Of a DNA stretch of 64,000 bases, positions 1-8,198 are shown in pieces. Made by a program: the position numbers and the translations under genes. The DNA is taken from assembly GCF_016862455.1 (NCBI RefSeq), contig NZ_BOMZ01000088.1, forward strand, positions 116,333 to 180,332, in the 5' to 3' direction. Every line of letters starts with the position of its first letter. The stretch's first letter is position 1. Below the pieces are notes generated by a model. The model was not told the origin of the DNA. It saw nothing but the letters and a program-made list of their open reading frames with translations, and did not search any database. The DNA is from Actinoplanes utahensis. Its GTDB lineage: Bacteria > Actinomycetota > Actinomycetes > Mycobacteriales > Micromonosporaceae.

Positions 1-188
1 ACCCAGCGCACCGCCTTGAGCCGCTGCGCCGCGTCGGCCAGGTTGTCCGCGCTGTTCCCCCACGCCACCAGGACCTCGGCGTCGAGGTGCCGGTCCGGCA
101 GCGGCCGGCGCACGTCGTAGACCGCGGTCTCCACTCCGGCGGGCAGTTCCGGGTCGAGCTCGATGGTGTCGGGCAGCAGAACCTTCAT
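1..188 (-). CDS. D-2-hydroxyacid dehydrogenase, N-terminal part (cut by window edge)
   Basis: The gene starts with ATG at 188 and runs leftward out of the window, so only about 62 residues are visible. They begin MKVLLPDTIELDPELPAG and continue with a pattern (VLVAWGNSADNL, then RLKAVRWV) typical of the substrate-domain start of the D-isomer-specific 2-hydroxyacid dehydrogenase family, where predicted NAD(P)-dependent oxidoreductases compare the chosen residue set with a 'who is responsible for this step' beta-alpha fold. The cofactor-binding domain and catalytic Arg/Glu/His lie outside the window, so the substrate cannot be named. It is separated from the upstream gene by a strong hairpin and therefore probably has its own promoter. 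Assignment to the family is moderately sure; function within it is open. Confidence 0.6.
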   Translation of the reverse strand, partial: MKVLLPDTIELDPELPAGVETAVYDVRRPLPDRHLDAEVLVAWGNSADNLADAAQRLKAVRW

Positions 189-226
189 GGCCGCCAGCTT
201 GCCATTCCCGGGTCGTCGCGGTCGTC

Positions 227-285
227 CCCGGCTGGTCGTGGGGGCTGTCTCGGCGGCGCTGAGACAGCCCCCACGACCAGCCGGG
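227..285 (-). terminator. Hairpin terminator with 25-bp perfect arms
   Basis: Bases 227-251 and 261-285 are perfect reverse complements (arm core GGCTGGTCGTGGGGGCTG) around a 9-base loop. It lies just past the stop codon of the membrane-protein gene at 292 and before the start of the next gene on the same strand. No T-tract follows, as is common in high-GC actinobacteria. Confidence 0.75.
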
Positions 286-291
286 CCGGCC

Positions 292-981
292 TCAGGACCC
301 GGTGCCGGTCAGGCGGGCCAGTTCGGCGGCCGAGCCGATGGCGGGACGGTGCGTGGGATCGGCGGCGTACTGCCGGATGATCGAGGCGAGACGGCCCGGC
401 TTCGTGCTGACCATGAAGAAGGCGCGGGACCGGACACCGACTCCCCGGATGGCGAAGCGGTCGACGACGGACACGTCCTCCGGGGCGATCTCCTCCCAGC
501 GCAGGAGCACCGGGCCGCGTGCCCCGCGGATCTCGACACCGGCGGGGAGCAGCCGGCCGGGCTTCTTCGCCGCCCGCCACCACAGGGCGCCCAGGATGGG
601 CAGCCAGACCAGCGTGACAGGCAGCGATGCCAGCCAGGTCTCCTCGCCGCGGAGGACCTCGCCGACACGCTCGGGCAGCAGGAACGCGAGCCAGAGAACC
701 ATCAGGCCGGCTGCCGACAGCACGTTGAGCGGGACGACCGGTGTCTCGAACGACGGCCCGTCGGCCCGGACCAGCACGGCGGGCGATCCGTACCGGTCGG
801 TGCCGGCCAGCAGGCCGAAGACGACGAAGAACAGGGCGACGAGCATCGCGGCGACGACGAGAGCGACGCCCACCCCGTCGTGGAAGATCTGGGCGAGCAC
901 GCCGACCACGACCGAGGCCGCGCACGTGCCGAACAGGAACGTTCGGCTGTGCCGGGTGACGATCTCCTCGAAGCTGATCAC
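292..981 (-). CDS. Membrane protein with C-terminal PH-like segment (paralogue 2)
   Basis: A 229-residue protein starting at GTG 981 (start VISFEEIVTRHSRTFLF). It has about four hydrophobic segments: two near residues 15-60 and two near 90-135. A soluble C-terminal half follows, with strand-rich sequence (LPAGVEIRGARGPVLLRWEEI) like bacterial PH-type domains. The GTG lies only 5 bases after the stop codon of the upstream gene, so the two are probably translated together. The endings of the two proteins are related: both finish with a block of the form IIxQYAADPTHRPAIGSAAELARL or its counterpart, indicating a tandem duplication. No catalytic motif is visible. Function unknown; a membrane-bound sensor or structural role is possible. 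Confidence 0.75.
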   Translation of the reverse strand: MISFEEIVTRHSRTFLFGTCAASVVVGVLAQIFHDGVGVALVVAAMLVALFFVVFGLLAGTDRYGSPAVLVRADGPSFETPVVPLNVLSAAGLMVLWLAFLLPERVGEVLRGEETWLASLPVTLVWLPILGALWWRAAKKPGRLLPAGVEIRGARGPVLLRWEEIAPEDVSVVDRFAIRGVGVRSRAFFMVSTKPGRLASIIRQYAADPTHRPAIGSAAELARLTGTGS

Positions 982-986
982 GCGGA

Positions 987-1727
987 TCAGCGTATGGCCG
1001 CGCCGCCACCCCACTCGCTGACCAGGCGGTCCCGCTCGGACTCGGTGCCGATGGCGGCACGGGCCTCGGGGCGGTGCGCGTACCAGTGGATCACGCCGGC
1101 CAGGAAGACGCTGTCGGTGCTGAGGCTGGACACCACGGTGATCTCGCCGCTGCGGCGGCCGCGCTTGCGCACCAGGCCGGGGCGGGAGACGTTGAGCAGG
1201 ATCCGGTGCGGGGAGCCGGCGTGGGCCGGGAAGTCCACGCCGTCGAACGCCTCCCACGGGATGAACGTCGCGCCGAGCGACTGCCGGTCCTCGATGCCGT
1301 CGGGCCGCAGCCGCACCCCGAACCGGCCCAGGGCGAGGGCCCACCACCAGGCGATCAGCACCACGAACAGGCCGGCGAAGAGGACCGCGACCACCCAGGC
1401 GGCGTCTCCGGAGAGGGCGTCCTCGACGATGCCGGCGCCCATCGCCGTGCCGAGGGTGGTGGCGAGCGCCGCGCCGAGCACCAGGGCGGGGCTGACCGGC
1501 ACGTCGAACGCCGGGACGTCGGGCCGGGCCACCAGCGCGGCCGGCCGGTAGCGGGCGCCGGCGTAGAAGGCGCCCAGGAACAGCACCAGGTTCACCAGGC
1601 CCATCCCGATCAGGAGCAGCGGCTGCACCCGGTCGGTCCGGACCACGCCGGTCACCGCGTAGAGGACGCCGATCGCCAGCGCTCCGAGCAGGATGGGCAG
1701 GCGGAACCGAGCCGTCCATTCGAACAT
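987..1727 (-). CDS. Membrane protein with C-terminal PH-like segment (paralogue 1)
   Basis: A 246-residue protein, taken from ATG 1727 (MFEWTARFRLPILLGAL) because the preceding in-frame residues look like untranslated leader. It has four hydrophobic segments (about residues 10-30, 40-58, 75-105 and 112-135), followed by a soluble domain containing GVRLRPDGIEDRQSLGATFI and a region ending HRPEARAAIGTESERDRLV. The same layout and a similar C-terminus occur in the next gene downstream, so this is the first member of a tandem paralogous pair. No enzyme motif is seen. It is preceded by a hairpin at 1746-1773 that ends the phosphatase transcript, so the pair probably forms its own operon. Confidence 0.75.
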   Translation of the reverse strand: MFEWTARFRLPILLGALAIGVLYAVTGVVRTDRVQPLLLIGMGLVNLVLFLGAFYAGARYRPAALVARPDVPAFDVPVSPALVLGAALATTLGTAMGAGIVEDALSGDAAWVVAVLFAGLFVVLIAWWWALALGRFGVRLRPDGIEDRQSLGATFIPWEAFDGVDFPAHAGSPHRILLNVSRPGLVRKRGRRSGEITVVSSLSTDSVFLAGVIHWYAHRPEARAAIGTESERDRLVSEWGGGAAIR

Positions 1728-1745
1728 GTCGATCAGACTAGACGA

Positions 1746-1773
1746 CGGCCGCGACGCCACAGCGCCGCGGCCG
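1746..1773 (-). terminator. Hairpin after the PhoX-type phosphatase gene
   Basis: The arms CGGCCGCG (1746-1753) and CGCGGCCG (1766-1773) are perfect complements with a 12-base loop, 16 bases past the phosphatase stop codon. There is no T-tract. Confidence 0.45.
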
Positions 1774-1789
1774 AAGTCCGTCAGCCGGG

Positions 1790-3907
1790 TCAGCTGCCGA
1801 TGGCGCCGCCGTCGGCCTTCCAGGTCACGACCACGGCGGGCTTGGCGAAGTCGCCGTCCGGCCAGGTCGACGCCGGCTTGTCCACGGACGCGCCGGTGAT
1901 CTCGCCGGGGTGCTGGACCGCGACGAAGACCGACTTGTCGTCGCCGGTGATGAACGGGCCGCAGGTCTCGGCGCCCTTGGGCACGGTGAGGAACTGCCGC
2001 AGGTGGCCCTTCTCCTTACCCTCGATCGGGGTGGCGAACAGGCCGTCGTTGCTGCCCAGCGCGTTGCCGTCGGTGGAGATCCAGAGGTTGCCGGCGCTGT
2101 CGAAGGCGACGTTGTCCGGGCAGGAGATCGGGGAGACGGCGGCCTTGTCGTACCCACCGAAGTAGGTGTCGGCGGACGCCGGGTCGCCGCAGACGATCGG
2201 CAGCTCCCACGTGAAGGTGGTGCCGGTGTGGTCGCCGCGGGTCTCGGTGATCTCGAAGATGTGGCCGTGCTTGTTGGCGTTGCGCGGATTGGCCTCGTCC
2301 GCCTTGGCGTTCGTGCCGACACCGCGGTTGCTGTTGTTGGTCATCGCCGCGTAGATCTTGCCGGTACGCAGGCTGGGCTGGACGTCCTCGGGGCGGTCCA
2401 TCTTGGTGGCGCCGACAGCGTCACCGGCGAGGCGGGTGAAGGTCAGCACCTCCTCGGCGGTCATGCCGGGCACGAAGGACCGGTTGCCCGAGACCAGCTT
2501 GATCCACTCGCCCTTGCCGTCGAACTTCCCGTCGGCGGGAAGCTTGCCGGTGCCGTCGATCTCGGCGGCCGGGCTGTCGCCGGTGACCTTGGCGACGTAG
2601 AGGGTGCCCGACTCGAGGAGCGTCAGGTTGTGCTTGCGCGCCCACGGCGACTTGCTGTCGATGTACTTCTTGTCCGAGACGAACTTGTACAGGTAGTCGA
2701 ACCGCTCGTCGTCACCCATGTACGCGACGACGTGACCGCTCTTGGCGACGATGACGTTGGCGCCCTCGTGCTTGAACCGGCCCATGGCGGTGTGCTTGCG
2801 CGGGCGGCCCTCGGGGTCGAACGGGTCGACCTCGACGATCCAGCCGAACCGGTTCGCCTCGTTGGGGTTGAGGGTCAGGTCGAAGCGGTCCTGTGCCCGG
2901 TCCCACTTGCGGCTGCCGCTGAAGTAGCGGGTGGCGGTGACGAAGCCGTACCGGTTGAGCTTGGCCTTGGCGTCGGCGCTCACGCCGTCGCCGCCGATGA
3001 AGTACTGGTTGAAGTTCTCCTCGCCGGAGAGCACGGTGCCCCACGGGGTGACGCCGCCGGCACAGTTGTTCAGGGTGCCGATGACGATCCGGCCGGACGG
3101 GTCGGCCTTGGTCTTCACCAGGGCGGAGCCGGCGACCGGGCCGGTCAGCTTGAACTCGGTGTCCAGCGCGGTGATGCGGCGGTTGAACGGCAGCCGGCGG
3201 CCCTTGACCGGCTTCCACTGCCCGGTGCGGCCGACCTTCTCGATCTCGACGACCGACAGGCCGTGCGCCGCCATGGCGATCTCGACCTGCTCCACCGTGA
3301 GGGCGTCCTGGCTGGTGAAGCCACGGAACATCAGGTCCTCGTTGGTGTACTCGTGGTTGACCACGAGCAGGGCGCGGTCGCTGCGCCCCGGGATCGGCAG
3401 GACGCCGACGAAGTCGTTGTTGTAGCCGAACTGCTTCGACTGGGCCGCCGCGGTCTGCTTGTCCACGTCGAACTTGGGCGCGCCGGGCTCGACCGGGTCG
3501 CCCCAGCGGATCACCACGGAGGACCGGTAGCCCTCCGGGATGGTGAACGCGTCGAGGGTGTTCGGGGCGACCGGCTTGAAGCCGATCTTGCCGGCCTTGG
3601 GCTGCGGGTGGTGGTGCCCGTGCCCGTGGCCGCTGCCGGGGTGCGCGGCGGGGGCGGCGGCGGCGGGGCCGGCGGCCGCGAGCGCGGAGCCGCCGAAGCC
3701 GAGCACCATGGCGCCGACGGCGCCGGCGCGGACCACACCGCGGCGGCTCATCTCGGCGTTGACGACGTCGCCCAGGTACGGGTTGGCCGACTCGTTCGGC
3801 GCGGGGTGGTCACACGCGTTGGCGCAACGGTAAAGGCAGGTCATCGCGTCTCGGCTGCCGCCGCTGTGTCCCAGCAGCGGCAGCAGACGGCGACTGAAGT
3901 CCGGCAT
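1790..3907 (-). CDS. PhoX-family (DUF839) secreted phosphatase
   Basis: A 705-residue protein of the size and composition usual for actinobacterial PhoX-family proteins, which are calcium- and iron-dependent phosphomonoesterases that release phosphate outside the cell. A twin-arginine type signal is visible at residues 54-60 (SRRGVVR), followed by a hydrophobic Ala/Gly stretch to about residue 85; the 53-residue lead before the arginines is typical of this family. The mature part begins with a His/Gly-rich linker and contains family-like segments such as LLVVNHEYTNEDLMF, GGVTPWGTVLSGEENFNQYF and ERFDYLYKFVSD. Upstream on the same strand is an 11-base-spaced GTTCAC repeat that resembles a PhoP operator, in line with phosphate-starvation control. 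Family assignment is firm; enzymatic activity is inferred from the family. Confidence 0.88.
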   Translation of the reverse strand: MPDFSRRLLPLLGHSGGSRDAMTCLYRCANACDHPAPNESANPYLGDVVNAEMSRRGVVRAGAVGAMVLGFGGSALAAAGPAAAAPAAHPGSGHGHGHHHPQPKAGKIGFKPVAPNTLDAFTIPEGYRSSVVIRWGDPVEPGAPKFDVDKQTAAAQSKQFGYNNDFVGVLPIPGRSDRALLVVNHEYTNEDLMFRGFTSQDALTVEQVEIAMAAHGLSVVEIEKVGRTGQWKPVKGRRLPFNRRITALDTEFKLTGPVAGSALVKTKADPSGRIVIGTLNNCAGGVTPWGTVLSGEENFNQYFIGGDGVSADAKAKLNRYGFVTATRYFSGSRKWDRAQDRFDLTLNPNEANRFGWIVEVDPFDPEGRPRKHTAMGRFKHEGANVIVAKSGHVVAYMGDDERFDYLYKFVSDKKYIDSKSPWARKHNLTLLESGTLYVAKVTGDSPAAEIDGTGKLPADGKFDGKGEWIKLVSGNRSFVPGMTAEEVLTFTRLAGDAVGATKMDRPEDVQPSLRTGKIYAAMTNNSNRGVGTNAKADEANPRNANKHGHIFEITETRGDHTGTTFTWELPIVCGDPASADTYFGGYDKAAVSPISCPDNVAFDSAGNLWISTDGNALGSNDGLFATPIEGKEKGHLRQFLTVPKGAETCGPFITGDDKSVFVAVQHPGEITGASVDKPASTWPDGDFAKPAVVVTWKADGGAIGS

Positions 3908-4009
3908 CGGTTTCGTTCTCCTCGGTCTCGCGCCACCCTGCGGTGACGTGCTGCCCGGACGCTAGGAAGCCGAGATGTACGGCGACCACCCCCGCGTGGT
4001 GGCATGCGA

Positions 4010-4026
4010 GTGAACGCGGCGTGAAC
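4010..4026 (-). promoter_or_regulatory. PHO-box-like direct repeat
   Basis: Read on the minus strand, GTTCAC occurs at 4026-4021 and again at 4015-4010, exactly 11 bases apart (GTTCACGCCGCGTTCACTCG). Streptomyces PhoP binds 11-base direct repeats of this GTTCACC type. The site is about 100 bases before the phosphatase start codon. Binding is inferred, not shown. Confidence 0.55.
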
Positions 4027-4070
4027 CTCCGTCATGGTCGCCGATCGGGGCGCTGAAGCGGATCCCGTCG

Positions 4071-4108
4071 TAGTGAGCGCTAACAAGTAGGCACCCTAAA
4101 CGTTTCAG
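4071..4108 (+). promoter_or_regulatory. Two LacI-type operator candidates upstream of the arabinanase pair
   Basis: Site one (4071-4086) is TAGTGAGCGCTAACAA with the AGCGCT palindrome at its centre. Site two (4096-4108) is CTAAACGTTTCAG with an AAACGTTT centre; its reverse complement reads CTGAAACGTTTAG. Central CG palindromes with these flanks are typical of LacI/GalR-family operators that control sugar genes. A weaker relative, CTGAAACCGTTGCG, lies at 4194-4207. No lacI-type gene is in the window. Confidence 0.5.
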
Positions 4109-4135
4109 CGCTGCAAGACCATCGACACCGAACTC

Positions 4136-4165
4136 TTGACAGCCGTATCGATGTTTGCGTACACA
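4136..4165 (+). promoter_or_regulatory. Predicted promoter of the GH51/GH43 operon
   Basis: A perfect -35 box TTGACA at 4136-4141 is followed after 18 bases by TACACA at 4160-4165. The start codon of the arabinofuranosidase is 64 bases further on, with GGAGGA at 4217-4222 as ribosome site. The LacI-type palindrome at 4096-4108 sits just upstream. Confidence 0.5.
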
Positions 4166-4228
4166 TTGCTGAGCCCTTTCCCCGGAAACACTTCTGAAAC
4201 CGTTGCGATGCGCACCGGAGGACCCCTC

Positions 4229-6727
4229 ATGCCCAAGATCCCCTACCGCCTCGCGGGAGCGGCCGCCGTTCTGGTGTCGCTCCCGCTGGCGGTCTCCCCG
4301 CCGGTCGCCGCCCACGCGGTCGAGCCGGACTACACGATCACGGTGAACCCGGCCGCGACCGGCGCCGCGATTCCGAAGTCGATGTACGGCGTCTTCTTCG
4401 AGGACATCAACTACGCCGCCGACGGCGGTCTCTACGCGGAACTGGTCCGCAACCGCTCGTTCGAGTTCAACGGCACCGACGCGGCCGGCTGGAACGGCCT
4501 CACCGGCTGGACCGCCTCCGGCCCGGCCACGGTGACCAACGACGACCAGCGGCTCAACGAGCGCAACCGCAACTACCTCACGGTGAGCGGCCCGGCCGGC
4601 CTGGTCAACGCCGGCTACAACACCGGCCTCGCGGTGGCCCGGTCGGAGCACTACGACTTCTCGGTCTGGGCACGGGCCGACGCGGCCGCCTCGCTCGAGG
4701 TCGCGCTGCAGACCGCGGACGGCACCGCGCTGTCAGCGCCACTCAGGCTCAAAGTCTCCGGCGACACCTGGAAGAAGTACACCGGCACGCTGCGGGCCAC
4801 CGCCACGAGCGACGTCGCCCGCCTCTCGGTGAAGACGACAGGCGCCGCCACGCTGCGCCTCGACGAGATCTCGCTGTTCCCGCGGGACACCTACAAGGGC
4901 CGCACCAACGGGCTGCGCAAGGACCTCGCCGAGAAGATCGCGGCGCTCGATCCGGGCTTCGTCCGGTTCCCCGGCGGCTGCCTGGTCAACACCGGCAGCA
5001 TGTACCCGTACGACGCCGCCAACGACTACCCGCGCGCCCGGTCCTACCAGTGGAAGGACACCGTCGGGCCGGTCGAGACGCGGGCCACCAACAAGAACTT
5101 CTGGGGCTACAACGCCACCTACGGCCTCGGCTACTACGAGTACTTCCAGTTCTCCGAGGACATCGGCGCCATGCCGCTGCCGGTGCTGCCGGCGCTGGTC
5201 ACCGGCTGCGGGCAGAACCGCGCCACGGTCGACGAGAAGCTGCTGCAGCAGTACATCCAGGACGCGCTCGACCTGATCGAGTTCGCCAACGGCCCGGTCA
5301 CCAGCACGTGGGGCAAGGTCCGCGCCGAGATGGGCCACCCGAAGCCGTTCGGGATGACCACGATCGGCGTCGGCAACGAGGAGAACCTGCCCGAGGAGTA
5401 CTGGGCGAACTTCGTGAAGTTCGAGGCCGCCATCAAGGCGAAGCACCCGGACATCACCGTGGTCAGCAACTCCGGGCCGGACGACCAGGGCGCCACGTTC
5501 GACAACCTGTGGGCCAAGAACCGGGCGCACGGCTCGGACATGGTCGACGAGCACTACTACAACAGCCCGGCGTGGTTCCTGCAGAACAACAAGCGCTACG
5601 ACGCGTACGACCGCAATGGTCCCAAGGTCTTCCTCGGCGAGTACGCGTCGCTGGACAACAAGCTGTACAACTCGCTGGCCGAGGCCGCGTACATGACCGG
5701 CCTGGAGCGCAACGCCGACGTGGTGAAGATGGCGTCCTACGCGCCGCTGCTCGCCAACATCGACAACGTGCAGTGGAAGCCGGACATGATCTGGTTCGAC
5801 AACGACGAGTCGTGGGGCTCCACCAGCTACCACGTGCAGAAGCTGTTCATGAACAACGTCGGTGACCGGGTCGTCCCGACCACCACGACCGGCGGCGGCG
5901 TACAGACGGCCAAGCCGATCACCGGCGCGATCGGCCTGTCCACCTGGCGGACCGCGGCGACGTACGACGACGTCAAGGTCACCAGGCCGGACGGCACGAC
6001 ACTGTTCAGCGACGACTTCTCCGACGGGAACGCCGACGGCTGGTCGCCGGTGACCAACCGCGGCGACTGGAGCGTCCGCGACGGCGGTTACGCCCAGACG
6101 ACCACGGACACCGAGGACACCATGGTCAAGGCGGCGACGATCGCCGAGACCGATTACGACTACACCCTCAAGGCCACCAAGCAGGCCGGCGCCGAGGGCT
6201 TCCTGGTCGCGTTCGGCATCCAGGAGACCGGCAACTTCTACTGGTGGAACCTGGGCGGCTGGAACAACACCCAGGGCGCCGTGGAGAAGGGCGTCACCAG
6301 CGCCAAGGAACAGCTGCTGACCAAGCCCAACACGGTCGAGACCGGAAAGACCTACGACCTCCGGATCTCGGTACGGGGTACGAAGGTCACCCTCTACCTG
6401 GACGGCGTGGAGTGGGCCTCGTTCGACGACAACGCGGTCACCGAGCCGTTCGCGCAGGTCGTCACCGAGGACACCAAGGCCGGCGAGCTCATCGTCAAGG
6501 TCGTCAACGCGCAGGACACGCCGGCGGTCACCCGGATCGACCTGGGCGGGCGCAAGGTGTCGCGGACCGCGAAGCAGACCGTGATCACCGGTGACCCGGG
6601 CGAGCAGAACACCCGCTCCGCCGAGCCGATCCAGCCGGTCACCACGACCGTCACCGGGATCGCCTCCACGTTCACCCGCGAGTTCGCGCCGAACTCGGTC
6701 ACCTTCCTGCGCATCAAGACCCGATGA
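4229..6727 (+). CDS. Secreted GH51 alpha-L-arabinofuranosidase with carbohydrate-binding and LamG-like inserts
   Basis: An 832-residue exported enzyme predicted to remove alpha-L-arabinofuranosyl groups from arabinan or arabinoxylan outside the cell. The start at ATG 4229 has GGAGGA 7 bases upstream and gives a clear signal peptide (residues 1-28, cleavage near AHA-VEP). Residues 85-215 resemble a CBM4/9-type sugar-binding domain. The (beta/alpha)8 core carries the acid/base Glu384 in GVGNEEN and the nucleophile Glu471 in LGEYAS, both standard for GH51. A jelly-roll segment of about 200 residues (near FSDDFSDGNADGWS to VEWASFDDN) appears inserted within the C-terminal arabinofuranosidase domain. 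The stop overlaps a start-like ATGA just ahead of the GH43 gene, so both are one operon. LacI-type palindromes upstream suggest sugar-responsive repression. Confidence 0.9.
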   Translation: MPKIPYRLAGAAAVLVSLPLAVSPPVAAHAVEPDYTITVNPAATGAAIPKSMYGVFFEDINYAADGGLYAELVRNRSFEFNGTDAAGWNGLTGWTASGPATVTNDDQRLNERNRNYLTVSGPAGLVNAGYNTGLAVARSEHYDFSVWARADAAASLEVALQTADGTALSAPLRLKVSGDTWKKYTGTLRATATSDVARLSVKTTGAATLRLDEISLFPRDTYKGRTNGLRKDLAEKIAALDPGFVRFPGGCLVNTGSMYPYDAANDYPRARSYQWKDTVGPVETRATNKNFWGYNATYGLGYYEYFQFSEDIGAMPLPVLPALVTGCGQNRATVDEKLLQQYIQDALDLIEFANGPVTSTWGKVRAEMGHPKPFGMTTIGVGNEENLPEEYWANFVKFEAAIKAKHPDITVVSNSGPDDQGATFDNLWAKNRAHGSDMVDEHYYNSPAWFLQNNKRYDAYDRNGPKVFLGEYASLDNKLYNSLAEAAYMTGLERNADVVKMASYAPLLANIDNVQWKPDMIWFDNDESWGSTSYHVQKLFMNNVGDRVVPTTTTGGGVQTAKPITGAIGLSTWRTAATYDDVKVTRPDGTTLFSDDFSDGNADGWSPVTNRGDWSVRDGGYAQTTTDTEDTMVKAATIAETDYDYTLKATKQAGAEGFLVAFGIQETGNFYWWNLGGWNNTQGAVEKGVTSAKEQLLTKPNTVETGKTYDLRISVRGTKVTLYLDGVEWASFDDNAVTEPFAQVVTEDTKAGELIVKVVNAQDTPAVTRIDLGGRKVSRTAKQTVITGDPGEQNTRSAEPIQPVTTTVTGIASTFTREFAPNSVTFLRIKTR

Positions 6728-6738
6728 GGAGCCCGTCG

Positions 6739-8139
6739 ATGAACCGACGAACCGTGTTGACGGGCGGCGCCGTGGGCGCCCTCGCCGTCGTCCTGCCCGC
6801 GGGCGCGGACGGCGCCCCGCAGGCGAAGCCGCTGCCCACCGATGCTGAAATCTATGGTGTGCCCACCGTCGACCCGCTGATCAGCCAGCGCGCGGACCCC
6901 TGGATCACCAAGCCGGTGAACGGCACCTACTACTTCACCGGGTCGGTGCCCGAGTACGACCGCCTGGTCATCCGCGGCGCCTCCACCATCGAGGGCCTCG
7001 CATCCGCCGAGGAGTCGGTGATCTGGCGCCGGCCCACCAGCGGCAGGATGGGCGGCCACATCTGGGCGCCGGAGCTGCACCGCATCGGCGGCCGGTGGTA
7101 CATCTACTTCGCCGCCGGTGACGCCGGCGACGTGTTCCGGATCCGCACCTACGTGATGGAGTCGGCGCTCGACGACCCGCGCGACCCGGCCGGCTGGACC
7201 CTCAAGGGGCAGCTGGTCACCGAGTGGGACGGCTTCACCCTCGACGCCACCAGCTTCACCCACAAGGGCAGGCAGTACCTGGTGTGGGCGCAGAGCGAGC
7301 CGGAGATCGCGGTCAACACCAGCCTGTACATCGCCGAGATGGCGAACCCGTGGACCTTCAAGTCCAAGCCGACCCGGATCGCCACCCCCACGAAGAGCTG
7401 GGAGATCATCGGGTACCGGGTGAACGAGGGCCCCGCCGTGCTCATCCGCAACGGCAAGGTGTTCATCACCTTCTCGGCCAGCGCGACCGACGCGAACTAC
7501 TGCATGGGCCTGCTCACCGCCTCGGCCTCCGCCGACCTGCTGAAGCGGGAGAGCTGGACGAAGAACCCGGACCCGATCTTCGTGTCGAACGAGGAGACCG
7601 AGCGGTACGGCCCGGGGCACAACTCGTTCACGGTGGCCGAGGACGGGAAGACGGACGTGCTCGTCTACCACGCCCGCGACTACAAGGCGATCACCGGCGA
7701 CCCGCTGTACGACCCCAACCGGCACACCCGGGTGCAGAAGGTCTACTGGCACGAGGACGGGACGCCGCTGTTCGGCATCCCGGTCGGCTCCGGCGGCCCC
7801 ATCGTCCGGCTGTCGCCCGCCGACGCCAAGCGCTCCTTCGTCAAGCACGAGGGCGACGCGATCCGGGCCGTCCAGGCCCCGCGTGAGCTGGAGCTGACCC
7901 AGTTCCGGTTCGTCAAGGCCGCCGACGGCGCCGAGACGATCCAGTCGGTCGACCAGCCGGCGAAGTTCGTGGCGGTCGACGGCACGCGCGTGGCGCTGGG
8001 CGCGACCGGCACACCGGTGACCCGGATCGCCGTGAAGGACGGCGTGACCATCCGGGTCGCGCCCGGCCGGTTCCTGAAGGTCCTGAAGAACGGCGAGCTC
8101 ACCGTCGCCGACAAGGCCACGGTCTTCACGCTCAGCTGA
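6739..8139 (+). CDS. Secreted GH43 arabinosidase (GH43_26-like) with C-terminal trefoil-like domain
   Basis: A 466-residue exported glycosidase. ATG 6739 is chosen over 6724 because GAGGAG lies 7 bases before it; this gives a Tat-type signal NRRTVLTGG at residues 2-10. The five-bladed propeller signature is present: general base Asp53 in RADPWI, pKa-modulating Asp169 in TLDATSF, acid Glu230 in NEGPAVL, and the family segment HIWAPELH. Overall order and the GPGHNSF motif resemble exo-acting alpha-1,5-L-arabinofuranosidases of subfamily GH43_26 (inference from memory of that group). The last 80 residues look like a beta-trefoil sugar-binding tail. It follows the GH51 gene by 11 bases and should act with it to break arabinan down to arabinose. 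A hairpin at 8145-8178 follows the stop. Confidence 0.85.
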   Translation: MNRRTVLTGGAVGALAVVLPAGADGAPQAKPLPTDAEIYGVPTVDPLISQRADPWITKPVNGTYYFTGSVPEYDRLVIRGASTIEGLASAEESVIWRRPTSGRMGGHIWAPELHRIGGRWYIYFAAGDAGDVFRIRTYVMESALDDPRDPAGWTLKGQLVTEWDGFTLDATSFTHKGRQYLVWAQSEPEIAVNTSLYIAEMANPWTFKSKPTRIATPTKSWEIIGYRVNEGPAVLIRNGKVFITFSASATDANYCMGLLTASASADLLKRESWTKNPDPIFVSNEETERYGPGHNSFTVAEDGKTDVLVYHARDYKAITGDPLYDPNRHTRVQKVYWHEDGTPLFGIPVGSGGPIVRLSPADAKRSFVKHEGDAIRAVQAPRELELTQFRFVKAADGAETIQSVDQPAKFVAVDGTRVALGATGTPVTRIAVKDGVTIRVAPGRFLKVLKNGELTVADKATVFTLS

Positions 8140-8144
8140 GCACT

Positions 8145-8178
8145 CCGCCGGGGGCGGGCGCAGCCCCGCCCCCGGCGG
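8145..8178 (+). terminator. GC-rich hairpin ending the arabinan operon
   Basis: CCGCCGGGGGCGGG (8145-8158) pairs perfectly with 8165-8178 around a 6-base loop, starting 5 bases after the GH43 stop codon. No T-tract. Confidence 0.65.
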
Positions 8179-8198
8179 CCGACCTCCGGGATCGTGCC

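Noticed and set aside
1910..3946. Long open frame opposite the PhoX gene (678 codons).
   Set aside because: Composition is Val/Gly/Ala/Asp-rich as expected for the antisense frame of a GC-rich gene; no motif, and the PhoX reading is clear.
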